From assembly GCA_964480475.1 (NCBI GenBank), contig CAYZPW010000002.1, positions 3,969 to 67,968 on the forward strand: DNA of 64,000 bases. The letters run 5' to 3'. This DNA is from CAYZPW01 sp964480475. Lineage in GTDB: Bacteria; B130-G9. Numbering within the stretch: position 1 is the first letter of the stretch; each line of letters begins with the position of its first letter. A program made the translations under genes and the position numbers. The notes below the pieces were generated by a model. The model ran no database searches and was not told where the DNA came from. It saw only the letters and a list, made by a program, of their open reading frames with translations. Shown one piece after another: positions 1 through 7,514 of the stretch.

Positions 1-1024
1 TCACGTCTGCCGCAAGGAAGTCAGCATCGCCCGAGAGCGCTCTCGCCACGGCCCGGCCAAGCTGCTCCAGGTTGCCCCTGTATCTGACGCTTATCTCGGA
101 GAAGTTCTCGACCCGTGCATCGCCTATGGAAACGCCCTTTTGCATGACGCTTGCGCAGCGAGGGATACTCTGGAGAATCAGTCTCAATTCGATCAGTTGT
201 CCATAGTTGCCAGCCCCAAGAAACCTGACCAAGAACGGATCGCCGTGTTGTTCGCGCTGAAGTGCCGACTCGTTGATCCTCTCGAACACCTCGCGGGCAA
301 ATGCTTTCGCCGCTTGAGCCACGGCGTTTTTCTCTGCCTGCTCTTCGTCCCGCCCGTTGCCCAATCGGTGAAGGACCATCAGGCGTTTGACCGGCCTACC
401 CGACGCGGCTTGGAGCACATATCCCGACACGGTCGCGCGATACGTGTACGGCTCATCGAGGTCGCCCCCGAACCCCATCTTCAAGGTCTTGCACGAGAAG
501 GTTACGACAAGCGCGGCCTGATGGCTGAGGCCCAGTTTTGACGCAGCATCCCTCGGCGTGGTTGTCTTGGCGCGCTGATACGCAGCCCAGTGAATGCCCT
601 GATTGAACGCTGGGTTGACGAGCGGGACGCCTCGCTCGCCCAGGTCAGCCGCAACGGACTTGAACACGCTGTAGTTGGCGCCCCAGGGGGACGCAACGCT
701 CGGGTCAATAAGGATAAGAACCCGCGGTAGGACGGCAGCAACCGTCGAAATGGTCGAGGCTGTGCCGGACCTGTCGCTCCGGTCTGGCAGAACAGCGCCG
801 CAATACGGGCAGAACCTGCTGTCAGCAGGAATCGTCGAATGGCACTCAGGGCACTCGATCTTGTCGGCCTGTGCCTCGCGCGCCTCGTCGCCGGGCAGCG
901 GGCTGGATTCAGGCTCCTGGGCCAGACTGAGCACTGCAAGAAGCGACAGGAGCAAAACGCCGACGAGTATGCTACTTTCCGGCCAGCTCGACAACCCAAT
1001 TCTAGCCATCGGTTTGAGGAACAT
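1..1024 (-). CDS. Exported zinc-ribbon protein, C-terminus beyond window
   Basis: An uninterrupted minus-strand frame runs from an ATG at 1024 to the window edge (341 codons visible, no stop reached). Residues 18-35 form a hydrophobic signal or anchor. A CPEC...CPYC zinc ribbon follows (Cys58, Cys61, Cys72, Cys75). Then comes an alpha/beta region starting VLILIDPS, which resembles the C-terminal part of the lipoprotein encoded just upstream at 1034-1654. The two genes are 9 bases apart and probably form one unit. Third codon positions are GC-rich, as in neighbouring genes, and this frame is preferred over the overlapping open frame at 502-999. Function unknown. An LPP20/FlgT-like envelope role is only a guess from the alternating strand-helix pattern. 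Confidence 0.7.
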   Translation of the reverse strand, partial: MFLKPMARIGLSSWPESSILVGVLLLSLLAVLSLAQEPESSPLPGDEAREAQADKIECPECHSTIPADSRFCPYCGAVLPDRSDRSGTASTISTVAAVLPRVLILIDPSVASPWGANYSVFKSVAADLGERGVPLVNPAFNQGIHWAAYQRAKTTTPRDAASKLGLSHQAALVVTFSCKTLKMGFGGDLDEPYTYRATVSGYVLQAASGRPVKRLMVLHRLGNGRDEEQAEKNAVAQAAKAFAREVFERINESALQREQHGDPFLVRFLGAGNYGQLIELRLILQSIPRCASVMQKGVSIGDARVENFSEISVRYRGNLEQLGRAVARALSGDADFLAADV

Positions 1025-1033
1025 TGAGCCCCG

Positions 1034-1654
1034 CTATTGACCGCCTACGGCCCGGCCAGCCTCGTAGTTTCCTATGATGCGTACCGCAACCTCTGAATAG
1101 GCTCTTGCGCTTGCGAGGACCGCGCCCCAGCACGCCTTCTCGAAGCCGGGACCCGGCGTGCCCTCACGCTCGACTTCCTCTCTGTGGAGCACCCTGCCAG
1201 ACGCGACCTCGACCACACTTCCGGAAAACTTGCACGCGCACCTCTGCTCAGAGGCATCAATAGTCGCGAGATTCGGTATGTCTCGAAAAGAGACAATGAT
1301 CGCCAGTTCAGCTTTGAGCCTCTTGACGCCCCTCTTGGTCTCAGAGAGATCGTCCCATCCCGAGGCGCGAAAAACCCTCAATCCTTTGGCCTGAAGAGCG
1401 GCCACGAGAGCGTCGAGGCCCTCCTGCGAATAGACGCTCGGCAGATACGGCGCGGGGTCCAGCATGACTGCCGAAACAAGAGGTCCTGAACGCGAGGCGC
1501 CGCTGTCCTGATCCGCCTTTGCCGTCGATTGTCTGTGCGTCGTCGGCGTTATCTTCCGCTTCTGAGTCTCCTTGACACATCCGTTATAGGCGGTGAGAAT
1601 GACAAAAGCCAGAAGGACATACCCTATGCGTCCCAGCACAGCTCTGTTTTTCAT
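1034..1654 (-). CDS. Putative lipoprotein of unknown function
   Basis: A 206-residue protein with a basic N-terminus, a hydrophobic stretch (residues 9-22) and a candidate lipobox ending at Cys26 (YNGC). The box lacks the usual Leu at -3, so lipidation is likely but not certain. The mature part starts with a polar linker, then an alpha/beta domain with a segment around VVEVASGRVLHREE. That segment parallels VLQAASGRPVKR in the downstream gene at 1-1024, suggesting related domains in a two-gene operon (9-base spacing). The 224 bases upstream (1655-1878) separate it from corA and show no gene. Function not recognised. Confidence 0.65.
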   Translation of the reverse strand: MKNRAVLGRIGYVLLAFVILTAYNGCVKETQKRKITPTTHRQSTAKADQDSGASRSGPLVSAVMLDPAPYLPSVYSQEGLDALVAALQAKGLRVFRASGWDDLSETKRGVKRLKAELAIIVSFRDIPNLATIDASEQRCACKFSGSVVEVASGRVLHREEVEREGTPGPGFEKACWGAVLASARAYSEVAVRIIGNYEAGRAVGGQ

Positions 1655-1878
1655 GTTGCGTGCTCCAAGAGTGGCGGTTCTGCGGCCTGAAGACAGATGG
1701 CGGGCAAATCCAGAAGAGGGCGCGACTCTTGTCGAGGGGTAGTGTTCTTTGGACGAAGTCCCAGCATACGTGATTCCTGCTTCAAGTGGTTACTCTCTGA
1801 GTTATTCTAGCGGCGAGGCGGCCAAGCTGTCGTTCCTGTCATAAGACCTTCGTTCTGAAGCCGTCTGGGAAGTTCTGC

Positions 1879-2958
1879 TTACATCCACTTCTTCTTTCTG
1901 AAATAGACGATCATGGTTATTGCTACTAGAGCCATAACTCCCAGGACGCCAAAATATCCCCATTTCCAGTGCAGCTCCGGAAGGTAGTCGAAATTCATGC
2001 CATACACACCCGCAACGAAAGTAAGAGGAATAAAAATCGCTGCGAAGATGGTCAGTACTTTCATTACCTCGTTCATTTTATTGCTTACTGTTGAAAGATA
2101 AAGATCGAGCATGCCCGAAGCCATGTCCCGAAATGTCTCAACCGTTTCCACAACCTGAACAGTATGGTCATACACGTCCCGGAAGTAGACGCTTACAGAT
2201 TCACCAATAATTTCGTGTTCCGCTCTCTGCAAAACGCTCGCCACTTCGCGCGTTGGCCAAATGGACTTTCTTAGGAAAACTAGTTCCTGTTTGAGTTTGT
2301 AGATAGAGTTTAGGGTGTCTTGATCTGGGCCGGCGATCAAGCGGTCCTCTAGTTGTTCGATCTCCTCGCCCGTTATCTCCAAGACAGTGAAATAATGGTC
2401 AACGATAGCGTCAATGATCGCGTATGTTAAATAATCGCTTCCGCAAAGCCGGACTCTCCCCTTGTTGTTCCTGATGCGATTGCGTAAAGGTTCTAAGACA
2501 TCGCCTCGCCTTTCCTGGAATGAAATGACGTAGCCTTTGCCTACTATTAGGCTGATCTGCTCGAGGATGATCTCTTTGCTCGTGTCGTCAACGTAAGCCA
2601 TCTTCAGAACGACATATATATAATCCTCATACTCCTCCATCTTGGGACGTTGAGTAGTGTTGGCGATATCTTCGAGGACAAGCGGATGGATGCCGAAGTG
2701 CTTGCCAACATCCTCTATGATTTTCGTATCATGCACGCCTGAGTTGTCGAGCCAGGTAACGGTCGGGCTTTCCTTGAATGGGAGGCTTTCTGCCACACTG
2801 CTGACGTCCTTCTCAGTGACATTAACGGCATCGTAATCAAGCAGATGCAGAACGACCTTGTCTTCTGGCTTGCTTCCTATGTAGTCGATTGTGCCCGGAA
2901 CGGCCGCTTTTACAGCGGTCCTAGGCAACAGCCTCGAGAGCTTCGATTTCCTGACCAT
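1879..2958 (-). CDS. corA: Magnesium/cobalt transporter CorA
   Basis: A 359-residue protein matching the CorA family: a long soluble alpha/beta N-domain, a helical stalk with repeated acidic and coiled-coil segments, and two C-terminal membrane helices (about 297-317 and 334-352). The signature YGMN lies at residues 319-322 at the end of TM1. The C-terminus is the usual short basic tail. CorA pentamers conduct Mg2+ (also Co2+ and Ni2+) inward across the cytoplasmic membrane. The gene stands alone, 201 bases from tRNA-Ser on one side and 224 from the lipoprotein gene on the other. No Mg-sensing leader was recognised upstream. Length is normal. Confidence 0.95.
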   Translation of the reverse strand: MVRKSKLSRLLPRTAVKAAVPGTIDYIGSKPEDKVVLHLLDYDAVNVTEKDVSSVAESLPFKESPTVTWLDNSGVHDTKIIEDVGKHFGIHPLVLEDIANTTQRPKMEEYEDYIYVVLKMAYVDDTSKEIILEQISLIVGKGYVISFQERRGDVLEPLRNRIRNNKGRVRLCGSDYLTYAIIDAIVDHYFTVLEITGEEIEQLEDRLIAGPDQDTLNSIYKLKQELVFLRKSIWPTREVASVLQRAEHEIIGESVSVYFRDVYDHTVQVVETVETFRDMASGMLDLYLSTVSNKMNEVMKVLTIFAAIFIPLTFVAGVYGMNFDYLPELHWKWGYFGVLGVMALVAITMIVYFRKKKWM

Positions 2959-3159
2959 ATCTCGTCACCCATCTTCACAGCAATGACCCACACCGGTCTG
3001 GCAGCTGCCTTTCAAGCAGCCGAATTACTAGGGCGTAGCCAGTGGCTGTCCTACGATCGCTCAGGTCCAAAACTAAGTTCGCGGCAATCGTAACCAGCGC
3101 TGATGGCCACGTCATAACCACGCCAAACATCAAGTCTCAGAATCTCTCAAAGCGAGACC

Positions 3160-3250
3160 TGGCGGAGAGGCGGGGATTCGAACCCCGGAAGCGCCTTTAA
3201 CGCTTACTCGCTTAGCAGGCGAGCTCCTTCGGCCTCTCGGACACCTCTCC
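3160..3250 (-). tRNA. tRNA-Ser (anticodon GCT)
   Basis: The minus strand folds as a long-variable-arm tRNA. The acceptor GGAGAGG pairs with CCTCTCC, the anticodon stem CTCGC/GCGAG carries GCT, the extra arm is characteristic of tRNA-Ser, and the T loop is GTTCGAATC. The discriminator is G and CCA is encoded (complement of 3160-3162). It reads AGC/AGT serine codons. Note that CCA is encoded here but not in the tRNA-Gln at 13881. Confidence 0.95.
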
Positions 3251-3320
3251 TACGAATGAATCCTGTCTCATTGAGCACCGGCAACTGTGCAGAATGCCGC
3301 CGATCTTGTCAAGTGACGAA

Positions 3321-3441
3321 GGAGTTTCCCCATTGGGGAAACGGGCGAATCCTCCTTCGCTGGGAGCTTCGGCGGACAAGAAGAAAAAAGGGGAAAGGGG
3401 AGAAAAGGGAAAAAGGAGAAAGGGAGAAAGGGAAAAAGGGG
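3321..3441 (+). repeat. Hairpin plus purine-tail repeat, copy 1
   Basis: The hairpin GTTTCCCC-AT-TGGGGAAAC sits at about 3324-3342. It is followed by a CCTCCTTCGC...GCGGACAAGA segment and then a 60-base run made almost only of G and A (about 3379-3440). The same order recurs at 14029-14133 and, shortened, at 59383-59455, so this is a dispersed intergenic repeat, not a chance low-complexity tract. It lies between tRNA-Ser and the 3' end of mnmA. Confidence 0.7.
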
Positions 3442-3453
3442 TTGTCAACGCGG

Positions 3454-4602
3454 TTATACAGTGGTTATGCAGCTGTCCAAGCGCTCGGTTTCCGGGAACC
3501 ACCTGCGGACTTGGTCTATCCAGCCGCCGCCAACCAGACAATCGCCGTCGTAGAAGGCCGCGGCCTGGCCGGGGGTTATCGACGGCTGGGCCTGATCGAA
3601 ATGGACGTTGACCGTCGTGTCGTTCCCGTCAATCGGCGTTATCTGCGCCTCTTGGGCCTTGTGCTTGTATCTGATCTTCGTATCGAAACACGCCGGCCCC
3701 ATTGGCGCGAGTCCGTCCGCCCAGACGACGTCGCTGGCCTTGAATTGGCGCGCGTAAACGTGCTTCTTGTCTCCTATAAACACCGTGTTTGTGGCTGGAT
3801 CGATGCTCAAAACGTATTTGGGCTTGCCCAACGCGACCGAAAGGCCCCGTCGCTGGCCGACCGTGAAGTTCAGGATGCCCTTGTGATGGCCGACCTGACC
3901 CAGCTCGACGTCCACAATCGGCCCTGGCTGCGGCTCGTAACCCAGGCTCCTGAATACATCGGTGTGCTTCTTGGCGCCCGCGAAGCAAAGGTCCTGGCTT
4001 GGTTTCAATGACGGCTCGCACAGTCCGTGCCTAATAACCTCGGCGCGCACGTCGGTCTTCTTCATCTCGCCAAGCGGCATCAGAGCTCGCTCGAGGTACG
4101 AGGAGGGGACTCTGCACAAGAAATATGATTGGTCCTTCTTAGGGTCGAGCGCCCGACACACGACATGCGTCCTGCTTTCCGGATGCTTTATGACCCTCGC
4201 GTAATGCCCTGTCGCGTAAAAAGCCGCGCCAAGCCGGTCCGCCAAGTCCAGAAGGCTAGCGAATTTTATCTTAGCGTTGCAGGTAACGCAGGGATTGGGT
4301 GTCCGACCCCGCTTGTATTCCTCAAGGAATGGCTCCAGCACAAGATGCCGGAACCTTCGGCCGAGCTCCACAAACAGCACTTCGATGGCCATCTTCTCGG
4401 CGGACTTGACAAGCCTCTGCTCTCCCTCGGTGCGAGGCGCGTCATCAATGGGCCGCGGCTGACGCTGGTCGCTTTCCGGGGAGGAAAACGGGTCAAGCCG
4501 GAAATGCACGCCCAATACTTTGTAGCCTTGATTTTGGAGCACCCACGCTGCATAGGTGCTATCAATGCCGCCGCTTAGAGCTATCAGGACTCGTTCGGAC
4601 AT
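3454..4602 (-). CDS. mnmA: tRNA-specific 2-thiouridylase MnmA
   Basis: A 382-residue enzyme that adenylates and thiolates U34 of tRNA-Lys/Glu/Gln. The PP-loop ATPase motif SGGIDS is at residues 10-15. The catalytic cysteine pair is visible as NPCVTCN (Cys105, with Cys108) and SQDLCFAG (Cys206). The family motifs TGHYAR and KDQSYFL are present, as is the C-terminal beta-barrel. The middle contains the expected G-Q-R-R-G-L substrate loop. Length is typical (360-380). It is transcribed toward tRNA-Ser. A 75-base spacer holding an inverted repeat separates it from the SpsF-like gene upstream. It acts in the cytoplasm and needs a sulfur relay not seen in this window. Confidence 0.95.
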   Translation of the reverse strand: MSERVLIALSGGIDSTYAAWVLQNQGYKVLGVHFRLDPFSSPESDQRQPRPIDDAPRTEGEQRLVKSAEKMAIEVLFVELGRRFRHLVLEPFLEEYKRGRTPNPCVTCNAKIKFASLLDLADRLGAAFYATGHYARVIKHPESRTHVVCRALDPKKDQSYFLCRVPSSYLERALMPLGEMKKTDVRAEVIRHGLCEPSLKPSQDLCFAGAKKHTDVFRSLGYEPQPGPIVDVELGQVGHHKGILNFTVGQRRGLSVALGKPKYVLSIDPATNTVFIGDKKHVYARQFKASDVVWADGLAPMGPACFDTKIRYKHKAQEAQITPIDGNDTTVNVHFDQAQPSITPGQAAAFYDGDCLVGGGWIDQVRRWFPETERLDSCITTV

Positions 4603-4641
4603 TACAGGAGCGTTTCTCAGTCGATTCGACTTTGTGTTTCG

Positions 4642-4667
4642 GACTGGTCAGACTAGTCGGACCAGTC
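4642..4667. repeat. Inverted repeat between SpsF-like gene and mnmA
   Basis: The arms GACTGGTC (4642-4649) and GACCAGTC (4660-4667) are an exact 8-base inverted repeat with a 10-base loop. It lies in the 75-base spacer between two minus-strand genes. No T run follows on the minus strand, so it is not a classical terminator. It could be an operator, a transcript-processing hairpin or a weak terminator. Confidence 0.4.
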
Positions 4668-4676
4668 GGCGTCGCC

Positions 4677-5441
4677 TCAGACCACCGGACTCCCCGGGCG
4701 GCGTTGCTGCACTTGTTTGTTCACACGCACGACATCTTCGTGGCTGCTCAGGTAGTCTATCACATCCTGCACGGCTAGGAGCTGACCGGGACGATAGAGC
4801 TCGTGGAATACAGCGGAGAGCACCTGGAAGTCCTCGTGGGTGTCGAGCGTGAGCCTAACGTCGGGCCGCCCGAGTTCTGATCTCAGCTCTTTCAAGCGGA
4901 AGCGGTCAGGATGCTCCCGAATGAACAAAGTGACGTGCTCGCGGTGGTCCGGCCTGTCACATATCTCCTGAACGTGCCTCAAGGCAGCCAAGGATACTGC
5001 CTCGCACGAAGTGCCCAACGGCGAGTTCGCGGCGTAGCAGAACTGTAGGTCTGGGTCCCGGCGCATCGCATCGACAAGACAATCAACGATGTCGGGATCG
5101 ACGAGCGGGTTATCACCGGTCACTCGGACCACGATGTCGGCGCCGATGGCCGACGCCGCGGAGATATACCGCTTCAAAACGTCATCTTCACTGCCTCGTT
5201 CACATCGGACCGAGACCCGGTTGCACAGGCTGACTATAGCGTCGTCAGCTGGGTTTTGGGATGTTGCGACCGCGACGCAATCAAGGCTTTTGCAGGCCTT
5301 CAGCCTATCGATTACGTGGGCTAGAACCGGCTTGCCCGCTAGTTCAAGCAACGTCTTGCCGGGCAGCCTCTCCGAACACATCCGGGCCTGAACAATCGCA
5401 CAGGCGAGCCCTGGCGGCGAGTCCTCATCGCACTCCTGCAT
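4677..5441 (-). CDS. SpsF-like cytidylyltransferase (acylneuraminate/KDO type)
   Basis: A 254-residue nucleotidyltransferase-fold protein. The N-terminal nucleotide loop IVQARMCSERLPGK lies at about residues 16-29, followed by GKPVLAHVIDR and the metal/sugar segment RVTGDNPLVDP. These are hallmarks of the SpsF/CMP-sugar synthetase group, which activates acidic sugars as CMP derivatives for surface polysaccharide or glycan modification. The actual sugar cannot be read from the sequence. The start overlaps the end of the upstream gene (5425-6144) by 17 bases, pointing to translational coupling. The C-terminal 30 residues are polar and probably disordered. Confidence 0.8.
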   Translation of the reverse strand: MQECDEDSPPGLACAIVQARMCSERLPGKTLLELAGKPVLAHVIDRLKACKSLDCVAVATSQNPADDAIVSLCNRVSVRCERGSEDDVLKRYISAASAIGADIVVRVTGDNPLVDPDIVDCLVDAMRRDPDLQFCYAANSPLGTSCEAVSLAALRHVQEICDRPDHREHVTLFIREHPDRFRLKELRSELGRPDVRLTLDTHEDFQVLSAVFHELYRPGQLLAVQDVIDYLSSHEDVVRVNKQVQQRRPGSPVV

Positions 5442-6144
5442 ACTTGACCTCTCTCAGCATCAAAAGCTCTTTCCCGTCTTTGGTGAGTTCGAAGCTGCCC
5501 GCCGATCTGATGTCATCGACCCGGCCGCCGTCATCGGTCAGAAGTCGCACTGCGGCGAGGCGCGAAAGCGGTTTGATCAGAATGTGTCGGATGACCCATT
5601 CAAGGGTAAGGCTCGGATAAGGAGGGTTCTTGTCGCTCAGAGCTATCCCAAGGTGCTCCCGCAGCCTGTCGCTGAACTCATCCAATCGAACGGGTGAGTC
5701 CGGCTCCAAGGCGAGAACGAGGTCGAGAACATCCGCTCGCCGCTCGGCGATCCTTTCGCCCAAGTCGCCGCGCGGGAAGAGCACTGACCAGGGGTAATCG
5801 TTCACGTATGCGGAGGCAAGCGTTATGAGGCGCCTTTCTGGCTCTCTCGAGAGAAAGAGGTAACCATACTGCGAGACGCGGAGCGCGCCGTCTGAGGCAG
5901 TCGTCATGCCGGAGAATCGGCACAGTGTATCGGCGAAGAAGACGTCGGGATAGTGCCGCTCATTGGGCAGATAGCCATACCGCCCGGCGGTCGGATCGAA
6001 TAACCTGACAATCTCCTGAAGGCTTTGATTCGCGATCAGCCCGCTTTCCGGCGATAGGGAGATGCGGTTTGAGTGGACGTAGGTCAGGAATCGCTCGGCC
6101 TGGCCCACGATTGCTGGGCCAGAGTAGGTCTCGTTTGAACTCAA
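5425..6144 (-). CDS. Conserved-looking protein of unknown function
   Basis: A 239-residue soluble protein with no signal peptide or membrane helix. I recognise no family. The last third (from about residue 170) is helix-rich and ends with an LLTDDGG...SFELTKDGKELL pattern resembling a winged-helix DNA-binding domain, which is inference only. It starts 4 bases inside the response regulator gene (overlap 6141-6144) and itself overlaps the SpsF-like gene by 17 bases. It therefore sits in a coupled series with the two-component pair and may be part of the same response. Codon use matches the neighbours. Confidence 0.6.
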   Translation of the reverse strand: MSSNETYSGPAIVGQAERFLTYVHSNRISLSPESGLIANQSLQEIVRLFDPTAGRYGYLPNERHYPDVFFADTLCRFSGMTTASDGALRVSQYGYLFLSREPERRLITLASAYVNDYPWSVLFPRGDLGERIAERRADVLDLVLALEPDSPVRLDEFSDRLREHLGIALSDKNPPYPSLTLEWVIRHILIKPLSRLAAVRLLTDDGGRVDDIRSAGSFELTKDGKELLMLREVKYAGVR

Positions 6145-7514
6145 TCTTCTATCCCCTCGAGGCTAAACTCTTTCATTTTGGCCCACAGCGTCGATCGGCT
6201 AATTCCAAGCATTCTCGCGGCCTTGGCCTTATTCCAGTTGGTCAGTCTCAAGACGCTAAGAGTATGTGCTCGTTCGAGGTCTTTCAGCGTAACCGGGCGC
6301 TGGCCCTTGGAATCGGGCCTGCTCGTGCTCTGCACCTCAAGGGCAAGGTCGCCGTCGTCAATGCTCTCGTCGGCGCAGACAATCGCCGCACGTTCAATGA
6401 CATTCTCAAGCTCCCTGACGTTGCCCGGCCAGGGATACTCCAAAAGGGCCTTCTGAGCATTTTCCGTAAGGCCACTTATCCTCTTTCGCTTGGCAAGCGA
6501 CATCCTGTCTAGGATGAACTCCGCCAGGGGCATGATGTCCTCCCGGCGTTTCCTGAGCGGAGGTATATCGATGGTGAATACGTTAAGCCTGAACAGCAGG
6601 TCCTCCCTAAATCTGCCGCTCTTAATGGCCTGCTTGAGGTCCTGATTGGTCGCGGACACGACTCGCACGTCAACCTTCACGGAGTCCTTGGCGCCGAGCG
6701 GCACGAACTCCTCCTCTTGCAGCGCACGGAGGACCTTTGCCTGAGTTGATGGCGACATGTCTCCTATCTCGTCTAAGAATATCGTGCCCTGATTCGCCTG
6801 CAAGAACTTGCCCTGCTTCTCAGAAACGCCCGTCGCGGTGCCCTTCTCGATCCCGAAGAGCTCCGACTCGAGAAGCGTCTCCGGAATCGCGGCGCAATTG
6901 AGCGCCACGAAGGGCATCCTCGAGCGAGGCCCGTTGTAGTGTATCACGCGGGCCAAGAGCTCCTTGCCGGTCCCGCTCTCGCCCACGATCAAGACTCTGG
7001 CCTCGGTCGGCGCAACCTTTCTGACGAGGTCCACAACACGCTTCATCGGCTTCGACACTGCAATCACCGCATCGTAGCTGAAGCGATTCATCTGCTCACG
7101 CTGCAAGTGCCGAAGCGACTCGATCTCCCGGGAAATGGCTCGGCTTTGCAGTGCCTTCTTGACTTTGAAGACGATTTCCTCATTCTCGCAAGGAGTTGTA
7201 ATGTAGTCGCAAGCCCCGAGCTTCGTGGCCTCGATCGCAGTGCTTATGGAGCCGAAGGCCGTTGCGACCATGACCTCCGTCTCTTTAGAGAGGCGCTTGA
7301 CCTGTCTCAACACCTTAATCCCAGAATCGCGCTTCTCCATCCTGAGGTCTGTAATGACGAGGTCGAAGCTCTCCTTGCGGATGCGCTTTATCGCTTCCTT
7401 CTCGCTGGAGGCCTCCGCCACCTCATGGCCCTCAGCCTTCAGCAGGAGACTGAGCGTGGTTCGCATCGACTGATCATCATCGACAACTAGTATCTTGCCA
7501 AAACAGTCCGTCAT
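6141..7514 (-). CDS. NtrC-type response regulator lacking the GAFTGA loop
   Basis: A 457-residue protein with three domains. The receiver (1-125) has acidic pocket DDD at 12-14 and phospho-acceptor Asp56. The AAA+ domain (about 150-390) has Walker A GESGTGKE at 178-185, Walker B FLDEIGD near 246-252 and an arginine finger region. A Fis-type helix-turn-helix is at about 415-450 (KAARMLGISRSTLW). Two oddities are visible. The sigma-54 contact loop GAFTGA is replaced by GTATGV (225-230), and the receiver lysine before the conserved proline is Thr107 (TTP, not KP). It overlaps the sensor kinase gene by 4 bases (ATGA). Members without GAFTGA are known and usually do not activate sigma-54 promoters in the normal way. 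Confidence 0.9.
   Translation of the reverse strand: MTDCFGKILVVDDDQSMRTTLSLLLKAEGHEVAEASSEKEAIKRIRKESFDLVITDLRMEKRDSGIKVLRQVKRLSKETEVMVATAFGSISTAIEATKLGACDYITTPCENEEIVFKVKKALQSRAISREIESLRHLQREQMNRFSYDAVIAVSKPMKRVVDLVRKVAPTEARVLIVGESGTGKELLARVIHYNGPRSRMPFVALNCAAIPETLLESELFGIEKGTATGVSEKQGKFLQANQGTIFLDEIGDMSPSTQAKVLRALQEEEFVPLGAKDSVKVDVRVVSATNQDLKQAIKSGRFREDLLFRLNVFTIDIPPLRKRREDIMPLAEFILDRMSLAKRKRISGLTENAQKALLEYPWPGNVRELENVIERAAIVCADESIDDGDLALEVQSTSRPDSKGQRPVTLKDLERAHTLSVLRLTNWNKAKAARMLGISRSTLWAKMKEFSLEGIED

Noticed and set aside
502..999. Minus-strand open frame of 165 codons
   Set aside because: It is out of frame with the better-supported exported zinc-ribbon gene (1-1024), which has a signal segment and Cys4 motif; this frame is Arg/Ser/Ala-rich shadow sequence.
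3256..4011. Plus-strand open frame of 251 codons
   Set aside because: Starts in the purine repeat and continues antisense to mnmA.
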